Below are positions 26,042 to 34,094 of a DNA stretch of 64,000 bases, piece after piece. Numbering within the stretch: the stretch's first letter is position 1; each line of letters opens with the position of its first letter. The stretch covers positions 186,001 through 250,000 of the forward strand of contig NZ_JBMNPX010000002.1 of NCBI RefSeq assembly GCF_050943825.1, given 5' to 3'. Under the pieces are notes generated by a model. That model did no database searches. It saw only the letters and a list, made by a program, of their open reading frames with translations, and had not been told where the DNA came from. A program made the translations under genes and the position numbers. Source of the stretch: Pseudoflavonifractor sp050943825. Its GTDB lineage: Bacteria > Bacillota > Clostridia > Oscillospirales > Oscillospiraceae.

Positions 26042-26371
26042 ATGAAACGAATTGCCGCAATTCTGCTCAGCGCCGCGCTGCTGCTCTCCCTGGCCGCCTG
26101 CAAAAAGGGTGAGGCCCCCAGCACCAGCCAGCCCAAGAATACAGAGACCGCTGTGGAGGGGACGCAGGAGAAGACCGTCAGCGGCGTGATCAACCGGATA
26201 GAGGATTTTATGGTCCTGCTGACCGACGACGGTGAGTATCAGATTTTCGACTTTGACAAGGAAGTGGATCCCAGCAGCTTTGCCGAGGGCGACCGGGTGG
26301 AGGTGACCTACACCGGCGTCCTGGGAGATGAGAACGCCACCCCTGTGGCCGTCGTGATTATGAAGGAGTAA
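26042..26371 (+). CDS. Small lipoprotein
   Basis: 109 residues. A lipoprotein signal MKRIAAILLSAALLLSLAAC places the lipidated cysteine at residue 20. After a short Ser/Thr/Glu linker, residues 45-109 form a small beta domain (SGVINRIEDFMVLLTDDGEY...GDRVEVTYTG) similar in pattern to an OB-like fold. The start is ATG 26042, with AAAGGA at 9 bases; the ATG three codons upstream touches that ribosome site. It is monocistronic and divergent from the BlaI operon, so co-regulation is possible. Function unknown. Confidence 0.8.
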   Translation: MKRIAAILLSAALLLSLAACKKGEAPSTSQPKNTETAVEGTQEKTVSGVINRIEDFMVLLTDDGEYQIFDFDKEVDPSSFAEGDRVEVTYTGVLGDENATPVAVVIMKE

Positions 26372-26416
26372 TCTGCTCGAAGGGGCAGGAGCGCAAAACA
26401 GAATCGTAAAAAATAT

Positions 26417-26445
26417 GGGCGCCCCCGGTACAGCCGGAGGCGCCC
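26417..26445. terminator. Stem-loop after the lipoprotein gene
   Basis: A 12-bp stem with one mismatch. The A6 tract precedes it, so the T run is on the minus strand, where no gene needs it; on the plus strand only GTTGTT follows. Termination efficiency is unclear. Confidence 0.45.
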
Positions 26446-26476
26446 GTTGTTCAGGCGGCGAGATCGGTTTTGCCGC

Positions 26477-26505
26477 TTGCAGCAGATAAGCTGACGTGAT
26501 ACAAT
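26477..26505 (+). promoter_or_regulatory. Promoter of the TetR-family gene
   Basis: TTGCAG (26477-26482), 17 bases, TACAAT (26500-26505). Confidence 0.6.
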
Positions 26506-26548
26506 AAAGACAAAAATGATAATTTATTTTTAAAGGGGGGAGAGGAAC

Positions 26549-27157
26549 ATGCCGAAGGTGTCCTACTCGGAGGAGGACCGGGAGAATATCCGGAACACAC
26601 TGCTCACCAGGGGGCTGGAGCTGATGGCCCGGCAGGGCGTTCAGCACACCACTGTGGAGCAGATTTATCAGGCGGCAGGCATTTCCCGCACCTTTTTCTA
26701 CACTTTTTTCCCCACAAAAGAGGATCTGATTGTGGAGGCGCTCTATCTTCAGCAGCCCAAAATCCTCGCCTATGCCCGGGCTCTGATGGACAACCCGGCC
26801 CTGAGCTGGCGGGAGGGGGTCAGACAGTTCCTCCATACCTGCTGTTACGGCGAGCAGAACGGAATTGCGGTGCTGACCGTTGAGGAGCAGCAGATGCTGT
26901 TCCGCCGCCTGTCGGCAGAGAGCCATCAGCTTTTCCGGGAAAAGCAGGCCCGCCTTTTCGGTGGTATTCTGGAGTGCTTCGGCATCAGGGCGGACAGGGA
27001 GCGGATCGCGCTGTTTACCAATCTGAGCCTGGCGGTGATGGTGTTCCGCCGGGCCATCCCCCAGACCCTGCCGCTGTTTGTCCCCGAGGCCGCCGACGCA
27101 ACCGCGGCCATACAGATTGAAGCCATTGTGAACTGCCTGGAGACGTTCAGAGCGTAA
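26549..27157 (+). CDS. TetR/AcrR family repressor
   Basis: 202 residues. The helix-turn-helix is at about 28-50 (TTVEQIYQAAGISRTFFYTFFPTKEDL in pieces), the classic TetR signature. The C-terminal ligand domain is all-helical and not diagnostic. AAAGGGGGGAGAGG precedes the ATG. It is monocistronic with its own terminator and no adjacent transporter, so the target genes cannot be read from context. Confidence 0.9.
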   Translation: MPKVSYSEEDRENIRNTLLTRGLELMARQGVQHTTVEQIYQAAGISRTFFYTFFPTKEDLIVEALYLQQPKILAYARALMDNPALSWREGVRQFLHTCCYGEQNGIAVLTVEEQQMLFRRLSAESHQLFREKQARLFGGILECFGIRADRERIALFTNLSLAVMVFRRAIPQTLPLFVPEAADATAAIQIEAIVNCLETFRA

Positions 27158-27166
27158 ACCGTGCAG

Positions 27167-27215
27167 CTCCGCCTGAATATGCAGATTCTGCCCCATTCAG
27201 GCGGAGTTCTTTTTA
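27167..27215 (+). terminator. Terminator after the TetR-family gene
   Basis: A 12-bp stem (27167-27178/27195-27206) is followed by TTCTTTTTAAA. Confidence 0.85.
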
Positions 27216-27311
27216 AATAGAATAAAGATGAATTTTCAAAAAAGTTTTTATTTTAAAGAGAAGAGACGGCCGGTCCGTCTGCTCAAATAGATTATTCAGG
27301 AGGAAAAAAGC

Positions 27312-27797
27312 ATGGGATTTTTCAGTAAGCTCTTCAAGGGTCCGGAGGTTGACATGGAGAAGAGCAAAGCCAACGCCGGAAAGATGCGCCGGCTGTTCAA
27401 CCAGGTGGTGGAGAACGGGGACAGTTACAAGCTGATTTATGGCTACACAGAGGATGTGAGCCGGTTCAACTATGGCTTTGTCCACGGCAGCAAGACCAAA
27501 ATAGGCAATTTGATTGTGGGCTGGAACGAGGCGGAGGAGACCATCGTGGTGGTGCCCACGGTTCCCGACCTGTCCGGTTGCGGCGACCCCACCTGGTACC
27601 GCCGGTCCGAGATTCTGAAGGCCTACCGGAACAAGTACCCCACCGACGCCTTTATCATCTATCCCGACAAAAGGGGCTATATCGCCATCAACGCCTATGA
27701 CTGGCTGGAGGATGAGAGCCTCTATGTCTACGTGTCCCAGGAGCAGGAGCTGGCCGACTTCACGGCGTTCTTTACGGAGCGCTTTGCGAAGAAGTGA
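27312..27797 (+). CDS. Unknown protein, 161 residues
   Basis: I do not recognise this family. It begins MGFFSKLFKGPEVDMEKSK, an amphipathic start common in small membrane-associated proteins, then a mixed alpha/beta domain with YKLIYGYTEDVSRFNYGF, IVVVPTVPDLSGCG and FIIYPDKRGYIAINAYDWL. There is no signal peptide or long hydrophobic segment. The ATG has GGAGG. It is followed after 6 bases by a small membrane protein gene, so the two are probably one operon and perhaps one complex. Confidence 0.75.
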   Translation: MGFFSKLFKGPEVDMEKSKANAGKMRRLFNQVVENGDSYKLIYGYTEDVSRFNYGFVHGSKTKIGNLIVGWNEAEETIVVVPTVPDLSGCGDPTWYRRSEILKAYRNKYPTDAFIIYPDKRGYIAINAYDWLEDESLYVYVSQEQELADFTAFFTERFAKK

Positions 27798-27803
27798 GGC
27801 GCC

Positions 27804-27986
27804 ATGCCGCTGGGTGAATTGGGCGGGATTGTGCTGGCCCTTACGATACTGGTGATCGTCGGCAACCTGTGGTTTCACATGGTGGAGGGGCTGCTGGGCT
27901 GGATAAAGGGTCTGTTTGCCCGCCGCAGGGAGCCGCCGGCATGGCATCCCCTTGCGCCGGAGGACGAGAAAAAAGACGGAGACTAA
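27804..27986 (+). CDS. Small single-pass membrane protein, 60 residues
   Basis: One membrane helix (about residues 8-28, GIVLALTILVIVGNLWFHMV) followed by a basic FARRREPP segment and an acidic tail, so the C-terminus is probably cytosolic. It starts 6 bases after the preceding stop with GAGGCG as a weak ribosome site, and is likely translated together with it. Function unknown. Confidence 0.7.
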   Translation: MPLGELGGIVLALTILVIVGNLWFHMVEGLLGWIKGLFARRREPPAWHPLAPEDEKKDGD

Positions 27987-27991
27987 AGAAG

Positions 27992-28062
27992 CAGCCTGCC
28001 GAAAGAAGTCTTTCGGCAGGCTGTGGGCCCCCGGCACAGAACTGTGCCGGGGGCTCTGTTTT
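27992..28062. terminator. Double terminator between the small membrane gene and gatB
   Basis: Two perfect hairpins: 14 bp (27992-28005/28010-28023) and 13 bp (28027-28039/28042-28054), the latter followed by TCTGTTTT. They separate converging transcription. Confidence 0.88.
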
Positions 28063-29491
28063 ACAGTTCTGTTCCGCTGAGGCGGCGGCGCACCGCCTCG
28101 TTGACGGCCTTGGGGTCGGCCTTGCCCTTGAGCTGGCGCATGACCTGGCCCACCAGGAAGCCGAAGGCCTTCTCCTTGCCGGCGCGGTAGTCGGCCACTG
28201 ACTTGGGGTTGTCGGCAAAGGCCTGCTCCACAGCGGACTCCACCAGGCTGTCGTCCTGAATCTGCTCCAGGCCGTGCTCCGCCACATAGGCGTCCACGTC
28301 GCCGTCGCTGTCAAACACCGCGTCAAAGACGGTGACAGCGGTGTTGCGGTTGAGCTTGCCCGCCGCCACCAGGGCGATGAGCCGGGCCAGGGTGGCGGGG
28401 GAGAGGGGCATATCCGCCGCCTCCATGCCCCGGGCGGACAGGGCCCGCAGCACCTCGCCCATAATCCAGTTGGACGCCTGCTTGGCGGGGGCGCCCAGTT
28501 CAACCATGGCCTCAAAAAAGTCGGACAGGGCCTTCTGAGAGGTGATCATCTCGGTGTCGTAGGCGGGCAGGCCGAACTGGCGCTGATACCGCTCCATTCT
28601 GGCCGGAGCCATCTCGGGCTGGGCGTCACGCAGACGCTCCAGATAGCCCTCCGACAGCTCCACTGGAGGCAGGTCGGGGTCGGGGAAGTAGCGGTAGTCC
28701 TGGGCGTTTTCCTTGGAGCGCATGGCGTAGGTGGCGTCCTTGTTCTCGTCCCAGCGGCGGGTCTCCTGAACCACCCGCTTGCCCTCCTCCAGCAGCTCAA
28801 TCTGCCGCCTGCTCTCGTACTGGATGGCCCGGGAGATGGCCTTGAAGGAGTTGAGGTTCTTCATCTCGGTGCGGGTGCCCAGCTCCGTGGAGCCTGCGGG
28901 GCGCACCGACAGGTTCACGTCGCAGCGGAGGGAGCCCTCCTGCATCTTGCAGTCGGACACGCCCAGGTACTGGAGGGTGGAGCGCAGCTGCTCCAGATAG
29001 GCGATGACCTCCCCGGCGGTGCGGAAGTCGGGCTCGGTGACAATCTCGATGAGGGGCACGCCGCAGCGGTTGTAGTCGCAGCAGGTCTGGTCGGTCCAGG
29101 GGTCGTGGACCAGCTTGCCCGCGTCCTCCTCCATGTGCAGCTCGTGAATACCCACCGTCTTGCCGCCGCCGATGTCCACCCTGCCGTTCCGGGCGATGGG
29201 CAGGTAGAGCTGGGAGATCTGATAGGCCTTGGGCAGGTCGGGGTAGAAGTAGTTCTTCCGGTCAAAGCGGCTCTTCCTGGTGATCTCACACCCCAGGGCC
29301 AGCCCGGCCTTGACGGCGAACTCCAGCACCTTCTCGTTGAGCACGGGCAGGGCGCCCGGCATGCCGGTGCACACCGGGCAGCAGTGGGTGTTGGGCGCGC
29401 CGCCGAAGGCAGTGGTGCAGGAGCAGAAGATTTTGGTGGCTGTGGAGAGCTCCACATGGGTCTCCAGACCGATGACGGTTTCCCAGGTCAT
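28061..29491 (-). CDS. gatB: Asp-tRNA(Asn)/Glu-tRNA(Gln) amidotransferase subunit B
   Basis: 476 residues. GatB binds the mischarged tRNA and activates it with ATP for amidation. The N-terminal GatB/PET112 domain begins MTWETVIGLETHVEL and has the zinc-site cysteines (CSC...CPVCTGMPG). The last 150 residues form the GatB/YqeY tail domain. The start is ATG 29491 behind GGAGGTC, one base after the gatA stop; an upstream in-frame extension would run into gatA. Last gene of the aspS-gatCAB operon. Confidence 0.96.
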   Translation of the reverse strand: MTWETVIGLETHVELSTATKIFCSCTTAFGGAPNTHCCPVCTGMPGALPVLNEKVLEFAVKAGLALGCEITRKSRFDRKNYFYPDLPKAYQISQLYLPIARNGRVDIGGGKTVGIHELHMEEDAGKLVHDPWTDQTCCDYNRCGVPLIEIVTEPDFRTAGEVIAYLEQLRSTLQYLGVSDCKMQEGSLRCDVNLSVRPAGSTELGTRTEMKNLNSFKAISRAIQYESRRQIELLEEGKRVVQETRRWDENKDATYAMRSKENAQDYRYFPDPDLPPVELSEGYLERLRDAQPEMAPARMERYQRQFGLPAYDTEMITSQKALSDFFEAMVELGAPAKQASNWIMGEVLRALSARGMEAADMPLSPATLARLIALVAAGKLNRNTAVTVFDAVFDSDGDVDAYVAEHGLEQIQDDSLVESAVEQAFADNPKSVADYRAGKEKAFGFLVGQVMRQLKGKADPKAVNEAVRRRLSGTEL

Positions 29492-29492
29492 A

Positions 29493-30959
29493 TTATTTGA
29501 CCTCCTTCCCATAGGGGGAACGTCTGTGGTAATCGGTGTCCAGCTGGAAGGCGTGGGCGGCGTTGAGAACGGCCGCCTCACCCAGGGCCGGGCCGATGAG
29601 CTGGGCGCCGATAGGTACGCCGCCGTCAAAGCCGCAGGGCATGGACAGGGCAGGCAGACCCGCCAGATTGGCGGGCACGGTGTAGATGTCGCTCAGATAC
29701 ATCTTCAGCGCTTCGCTGAGGCTCTCACCCAGTTTAGGGGCGGTGGTGGGGGAGACAGGGGTGAGCAGCAGGTCGTACTGCTCAAAGGCCCTGTCAAAGG
29801 CCTCCTTGATGAGGGCCTTGACCTGGAGGGCTTTTTTGTAGTAGGCGTCGTAGTAGCCGGAGGAGAGGACAAAGGTGCCCAGCAGAATGCGCCGCTTCAC
29901 CTCGGAGCCGAAGCCCTCGGTGCGGGTGCGGCAGTAGAGGTCGGTCAGGTCCTCGTGCTCGGGCGCACGCCAGCCGTACTTCACGCCGTCATACCGGGAC
30001 AGGTTGCTGCTGGCCTCGGCGCAGGCAATAATATAATAGGTAGGCACCATATATTTCATCAGGGGGAAGGAGAAGGTCTCCACTCTGGCCCCTCTTGCCT
30101 CCAGCACGGCGGCAGTGGCCTTGACGGCATCGGCCACCTGGGGCTCCAGACCCTCGCCGAAGCAGTCGGACGGCAGGCCGATCTTCATGCCCCTGATATC
30201 CCCGGTCAGGCTGGAGAGCAGGCCGCCTGTGGAAACGTCCAGGGAGGTGGCGTCCCGTCTGTCCTTGCCCTGGATGGCGTCCAGCACGGCGGCGCAGTCA
30301 GCGGCAGAGCGGGCGAGAGGGCCGATCTGGTCCAGGGAGGAGGCGTAGGCGATGAGGCCGTACCGGCTGACAGTGCCGTAGGTGGGCTTGATGCCGGTGA
30401 CGCCGCAGAAGGAGGCGGGCTGGCGGATGGAGCCGCCGGTGTCGGAACCCAGGGCGAACCAGCACTCACGGGCGGCCACCGCAGCTGCCGCTCCGCCGGA
30501 GGAGCCGCCGGGCACCCGGTCGGTGTCCCAGGGGTTGCGGGTGGGACCGTAAAAGGAGGTCTCGGTGGTGGAGCCCATGGCGAATTCATCCATGTTCAGC
30601 TTGCCCAGGGAGACGGATCCGGCCTCTGTCAGGCGCTCGGTCACGGCGGCGTCATAGGGGGGCGTGAAGTCGCCCAGAATTTTGGAGGCGCAGCAGGTCT
30701 TGACGCCCTTGGTGCAGATGTTGTCCTTGATGGCCATGGGCACGCCGTACAGGGGGCTTTTTGCCTCCTTCACCCCGGCCTGGAGGGCCTGGGCACGGGC
30801 CATGGCCTGCTCACCGGCGGCGGTGATGAAGCAGTTGAGGGAGGGCTCCCGCTCCGCCATCGCGTCCAGGGCGGTCTGGGTGGCCTCAGCGATGGACACG
30901 TCCCCAGCCCTGATGGCCGCGCCCAGCTCCAGGGCGCTCAGTTCCAGCAGTTCTTTCAC
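29493..30959 (-). CDS. gatA: Asp-tRNA(Asn)/Glu-tRNA(Gln) amidotransferase subunit A
   Basis: 488 residues, amidase-signature family. GatA releases ammonia from glutamine and passes it to GatB. The catalytic Lys (AIKDN), the cis-Ser (DTGGSIRQP) and the nucleophile region (GGSSGGAAAAVAA) are all present. The start is GTG at 30959, with GGAGGG six bases upstream. It lies between gatC and gatB. Confidence 0.96.
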   Translation of the reverse strand: MKELLELSALELGAAIRAGDVSIAEATQTALDAMAEREPSLNCFITAAGEQAMARAQALQAGVKEAKSPLYGVPMAIKDNICTKGVKTCCASKILGDFTPPYDAAVTERLTEAGSVSLGKLNMDEFAMGSTTETSFYGPTRNPWDTDRVPGGSSGGAAAAVAARECWFALGSDTGGSIRQPASFCGVTGIKPTYGTVSRYGLIAYASSLDQIGPLARSAADCAAVLDAIQGKDRRDATSLDVSTGGLLSSLTGDIRGMKIGLPSDCFGEGLEPQVADAVKATAAVLEARGARVETFSFPLMKYMVPTYYIIACAEASSNLSRYDGVKYGWRAPEHEDLTDLYCRTRTEGFGSEVKRRILLGTFVLSSGYYDAYYKKALQVKALIKEAFDRAFEQYDLLLTPVSPTTAPKLGESLSEALKMYLSDIYTVPANLAGLPALSMPCGFDGGVPIGAQLIGPALGEAAVLNAAHAFQLDTDYHRRSPYGKEVK

Positions 30960-30971
30960 AGTAAACCCTCC

Positions 30972-31259
30972 TTATTCCACAGCCTTGGGCACCCGGAAGG
31001 TCTCCTCGTCTCTGTCCGGCGCGCCGGACAGCAGAACCTCCCGGTCCGCCGAGGGGACCACCTCGTCAGCACGGAGCACGTTTTTCAGGGGGAAGATGTG
31101 GCTCATGGGCTCCACGCCGTCGGTGTCCAGGGTGTTGAGGGTGTCCATATAGGTGACGATCTGTTCCAGCTCACCGGCCATTTTGGCCTTCTCCTCCTGG
31201 GGGAGGCGGAGCCGGGACAGGGTGGAGACGTAGTCCACCAGCTCTTCGGTAATTTTCAT
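30972..31259 (-). CDS. gatC: Asp-tRNA(Asn)/Glu-tRNA(Gln) amidotransferase subunit C
   Basis: 95 residues. GatC wraps around and stabilises the GatA-GatB pair. The helical start (ELVDYVSTLSRLRLPQEE) and the conserved 'LDTDGVEPMSH' segment match the family. It is the first gat gene after aspS, separated from it by 148 structured bases. Confidence 0.95.
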   Translation of the reverse strand: MKITEELVDYVSTLSRLRLPQEEKAKMAGELEQIVTYMDTLNTLDTDGVEPMSHIFPLKNVLRADEVVPSADREVLLSGAPDRDEETFRVPKAVE

Positions 31260-31283
31260 AACAGCAGCATCCTTTCGTCCAAT

Positions 31284-31407
31284 CCCCTCGGAGAGCGGAG
31301 GGGGTATCGCGCCGCAGGCGCGTATCTAGGGGGAACTGGTTCCCCCTGGAGGGCGCATATCCTGCCGCAGCGCGGCAGAGATTTTCCGCAGAAAATCGAT
31401 GCGCCCT
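31284..31407. repeat. Tandem hairpin cluster C, inside the aspS-gatCAB operon
   Basis: Stems: CCCCTC/GAGGGG (31284-31303); CGCGCC/GGCGCG with a GCA loop (31308-31322); perfect 9-bp AGGGGGAAC/GTTCCCCCT (31328-31347); and a 9-bp outer stem AGGGCGCAT/ATGCGCCCT (31350-31358/31399-31407) enclosing CTGCCGC/GCGGCAG (31362-31378) and GATTTTC/GAAAATC (31380-31397) as a three-way junction. It separates the aspS stop from gatC. The CGCGCC...GGCGCG stem with a GCA core also occurs in cluster B. Confidence 0.8.
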
Positions 31408-32730
31408 TTAAGGTTCCAGCCGGGTGCGGTCCCGGGGGAAGAGGGTGGCCAGGCGCACATTGTCCAGGCCGCACAGCTGCATGGTCAGCCGCTCCAGGCC
31501 GATGCCCAGGCCGCCGTGGGGGGGCGCGCCATACTTGTGGAGCATGAGGTAGGACTCAAACTCCGCCGGGTCCATGCCCAGCCGCTCCATCTTGGCCACC
31601 TGCTGGTGGTAGTCGTGGATGCGCTGGCCGCCGGTGGTCACCTCCATGCCCCGGAGCAGCAGGTCGAAGGACAGGGTGTATTTGGGGTCCTCCGGGTCAT
31701 CCATGGCGTAGAAGGGCCGCTTTTTGGCCGGGTAGTGGGTGACAAAGACAAGGTCGCTGCCCCATACCTCCTTGGCATACCGGCCGATAGCGTGCTCCTC
31801 CTCGGGCTCCAGGTCGTAGGGGTTGCGGATGGCGTAGCCGTATTTCTCCGCCGCCAGCCGCTTGGCCTCGTCAAACCGGACGCAGGGGATATCCTTCATC
31901 TCGGGGAGGGTGACGCCCAGACGGGCCAGGTCGCCGGCGTACTCCTCGCTCAGCAGGCGGAAGCAGTAGCGGAGGAAGCCGGTCTCCATGGCTATGATAT
32001 CATAAAAGCTGTCGATATACCCCATCTCAAAATCCATGGAGGTGTACTCGTTCAGGTGGCGGGTGGTGCTGTGCTTCTCGGCCCGGAACACGGGGCCCAC
32101 CTCGAACACCCGCTCAAAGACGGGCACCATGGTTTGCTTGTAGAACTGGGGGGACTGGGTGAGGAAGGCCTTGCGGCCGAAGTAGTCCAGCCGGAAGATG
32201 TTGCTGCCGCCCTCGGCTCCGGCGTGGACAATCTTGGGTGTGTGGATTTCGGTAAAGTCCTGGCTCTGGAGGTACTCCCGGAACGCCCGGCAGATGCCCG
32301 CCTGGATGCGGAACACGCTGCGCTCCCGCAGGCTGCGCAGCACCGCAGGGCGGAGAGAGAGGCGGGAATCCAATGTCAGGTTCAGCTTCCACTTGGACAC
32401 GGGCACCGGCGCGGGAGCTGCGGGCCGGGAGAGGACCCGCACCGCTGCCGCGGCCAGCTCGGCCCCGCCGGGAGCCCGCTCCTCCTGGTGCACCGTGCCC
32501 AGCACCTCCACGGCGCACTCCTCGGTGACGCCGTCCAGATCCACCTCCGGCGGGCACACGCACTGGAGCACCCCATCTCCCTTGCGCAGGAGCAGGAAGG
32601 TGAGGCCTCCCATGTCTCTCAGAGAGTGGACCATACCACGGACGGAGACGGCCTGATTAGACAGGGCACCTCCGATAATGTCGCGGATCGCGGGCTGCTT
32701 GACTGCGGTAAGAGCTGTCGCTGTGATCAT
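31408..32730 (-). CDS. aspS: Aspartyl-tRNA synthetase, archaeal-type (probably non-discriminating)
   Basis: 440 residues, much shorter than the 590-residue bacterial AspRS because it lacks the bacterial GAD insertion. It has an N-terminal OB-fold for the anticodon (about 15-105) and a class II core with motif 2 (PVFRAEKHSTTRHLNEYTSMDFEM in pieces) and motif 3 (GGLGIGLERL). This form usually also charges tRNA(Asn) with Asp, and here it heads the operon with the amidotransferase that converts Asp-tRNA(Asn) to Asn-tRNA(Asn). A T-box leader precedes it. Confidence 0.92.
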   Translation of the reverse strand: MITATALTAVKQPAIRDIIGGALSNQAVSVRGMVHSLRDMGGLTFLLLRKGDGVLQCVCPPEVDLDGVTEECAVEVLGTVHQEERAPGGAELAAAAVRVLSRPAAPAPVPVSKWKLNLTLDSRLSLRPAVLRSLRERSVFRIQAGICRAFREYLQSQDFTEIHTPKIVHAGAEGGSNIFRLDYFGRKAFLTQSPQFYKQTMVPVFERVFEVGPVFRAEKHSTTRHLNEYTSMDFEMGYIDSFYDIIAMETGFLRYCFRLLSEEYAGDLARLGVTLPEMKDIPCVRFDEAKRLAAEKYGYAIRNPYDLEPEEEHAIGRYAKEVWGSDLVFVTHYPAKKRPFYAMDDPEDPKYTLSFDLLLRGMEVTTGGQRIHDYHQQVAKMERLGMDPAEFESYLMLHKYGAPPHGGLGIGLERLTMQLCGLDNVRLATLFPRDRTRLEP

Positions 32731-32780
32731 GACCGTTCACATCCTTTTGAAAAAGTAAAAAAATTCCACCACAAAAAACG

Positions 32781-33051
32781 AAAAAAGCCCCGAGACTGCC
32801 AAAGCAGTTTCGGGGCGAAACATACCTGTTCCGCGGTACCACCCAAAGTTGCGGCGTCCCCATTGACGCGACCTCTTATACTCCTTAACGCGGAGGGGGA
32901 CGGGCGGACCTACCCCTCCGTCAGGAGGCTCGGCACGCCGGCTCAAAAGTGTTGCGCCATCTCTTCTCTCCGGGGCGGGCTCTCAGTCGGTGACCCGCGT
33001 TCTCTGTCGGATGCCCGAGGGGCGGTCTTTCTCGTTGCCTTTGTGATGTTG
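32781..33051 (-). promoter_or_regulatory. T-box riboswitch of the aspS-gatCAB operon, specifier AAC (Asn)
   Basis: The minus strand carries the T-box core GGGTGGTACCGCG (32843-32831) and then an intrinsic terminator: 32787-32816, 12-bp arms, followed by T6 (32786-32781). Upstream lies Stem I, with an AACGAGAAAGA base region and a distal GGGTCACCGACTGAGAGCC loop. On the 3' side of Stem I the specifier AAC (32953-32951) is followed by ACTTTTGAGC, the usual sequence context after a specifier. It therefore should sense uncharged tRNA(Asn). Confidence 0.9.
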
Positions 33052-33057
33052 GGGGCA

Positions 33058-33086
33058 TTATACGCCCGCAGACGGACATTTGTCAA
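33058..33086 (-). promoter_or_regulatory. Promoter of the aspS-gatCAB operon
   Basis: Consensus TTGACA (33086-33081), 17 bases, TATAAT (33063-33058) on the minus strand. Confidence 0.88.
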
Positions 33087-33150
33087 CGGTTATTTTTCTT
33101 CAATATTTTTCCATGAAAGAAAAAAGGTGATCTTTGCCGATGGAATGTGC

Positions 33151-33156
33151 TATAAT
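33151..33156 (+). promoter_or_regulatory. Extended -10 of the metF operon promoter
   Basis: TGC-TATAAT gives an extended -10; the -35 region is weak. The predicted leader is only about 70 bases, with one GC-rich hairpin (near 33174-33205), too short for a SAM or cobalamin riboswitch. Confidence 0.55.
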
Positions 33157-33233
33157 GAACAGCATTGAATCAGCTGCCGCAGGGGCTGTCCGGCCCCCTG
33201 GCGCTGAGCACACCCAAAGGAGAGAACCCAGCC

Positions 33234-34094
33234 ATGAAAATTATTGACATTCTCAGCCAGGACAAGGTCACCCTGTCCTTCGAGGTATTCCCGCCCAAGA
33301 CCAGCGACTCCTACGAGTCTGTGGCAAAGGCCACGCAGGAGATTGCGGCCCTCAAGCCCGACTTCATGAGCGTGACCTACGGAGCCGGCGGCGGCACCAG
33401 CGACTACACCGTGGGCATCGCCGCGGGCATCCGGGACAAGTACGGTGTGGAGCCTTTGGCCCACCTGACCTGCGCCTCCTCCACACGGGAGCACGTCCAC
33501 CAGGTGCTGGGCAAGCTGAAGGAGAGCAGCATCAGCAATGTGCTGGCGCTGCGGGGAGACATCCCGGAAGGGGGCGCTCCGGCCCATGACTACCACCACG
33601 CCGCCGAGCTGGTGCGGGAGATCAAGGCCAGCGGCGACTTCTGTGTGGGCGGCGCCTGCTACCCTGAAGGCCACCCTGAGTCCCCCACCAAGGCCAGCGA
33701 CATCGACTACCTGAAGGCCAAGGTGGAGGCAGGCTGCGAGTTCCTCACCACCCAGATGTTCTTTGACAACAACATCCTCTACAACTTCCTCTACCGCATC
33801 CGGGAGAAGGGCATCACCGTCCCCGTGGTGGCGGGCATCATGCCGGTAACCAACGGCAAGCAGATGGCCCGTATTTGCAAGCTGTCCGGCACCTATCTGC
33901 CTGAAAAATTCAAGGCCATTGTGGACAAGTTCGGGGATAATCCCGCCGCCATGCGCCAGGCCGGTGTGGCCTACGCCGCCGGACAGATCATCGACCTCAT
34001 CGCCAACGGCGTCAACCACATCCATATCTACTCCATGAACAAGCCGGAGATTGCCGCCGGCATTCAGGCCAGCCTGTCGGAGGTCCTGAAGTGA
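33234..34094 (+). CDS. metF: Methylenetetrahydrofolate reductase
   Basis: 286 residues, a flavin TIM barrel that reduces methylene-THF to methyl-THF for methionine synthesis (or the reverse in acetogenesis). The N-terminal LSFEVFPPKT carries the catalytic Glu; SVTYGAGGGT and TCASSTREHV are family motifs; FLTTQMFFDN follows. The start is ATG 33234 behind AAAGGAG. It overlaps the next gene by 4 bases and feeds methyl-THF directly to the downstream metH. Confidence 0.95.
   Translation: MKIIDILSQDKVTLSFEVFPPKTSDSYESVAKATQEIAALKPDFMSVTYGAGGGTSDYTVGIAAGIRDKYGVEPLAHLTCASSTREHVHQVLGKLKESSISNVLALRGDIPEGGAPAHDYHHAAELVREIKASGDFCVGGACYPEGHPESPTKASDIDYLKAKVEAGCEFLTTQMFFDNNILYNFLYRIREKGITVPVVAGIMPVTNGKQMARICKLSGTYLPEKFKAIVDKFGDNPAAMRQAGVAYAAGQIIDLIANGVNHIHIYSMNKPEIAAGIQASLSEVLK

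Noticed and set aside
31256..31474. Small protein gene in cluster C (72-codon frame on the minus strand)
   Set aside because: It crosses the aspS stop and translates hairpins; no ribosome site and biased composition.
33157..33233. SAM (S-box) or B12 riboswitch before metF
   Set aside because: The leader is about 70 bases with a single GC-rich hairpin; the known cores do not fit.
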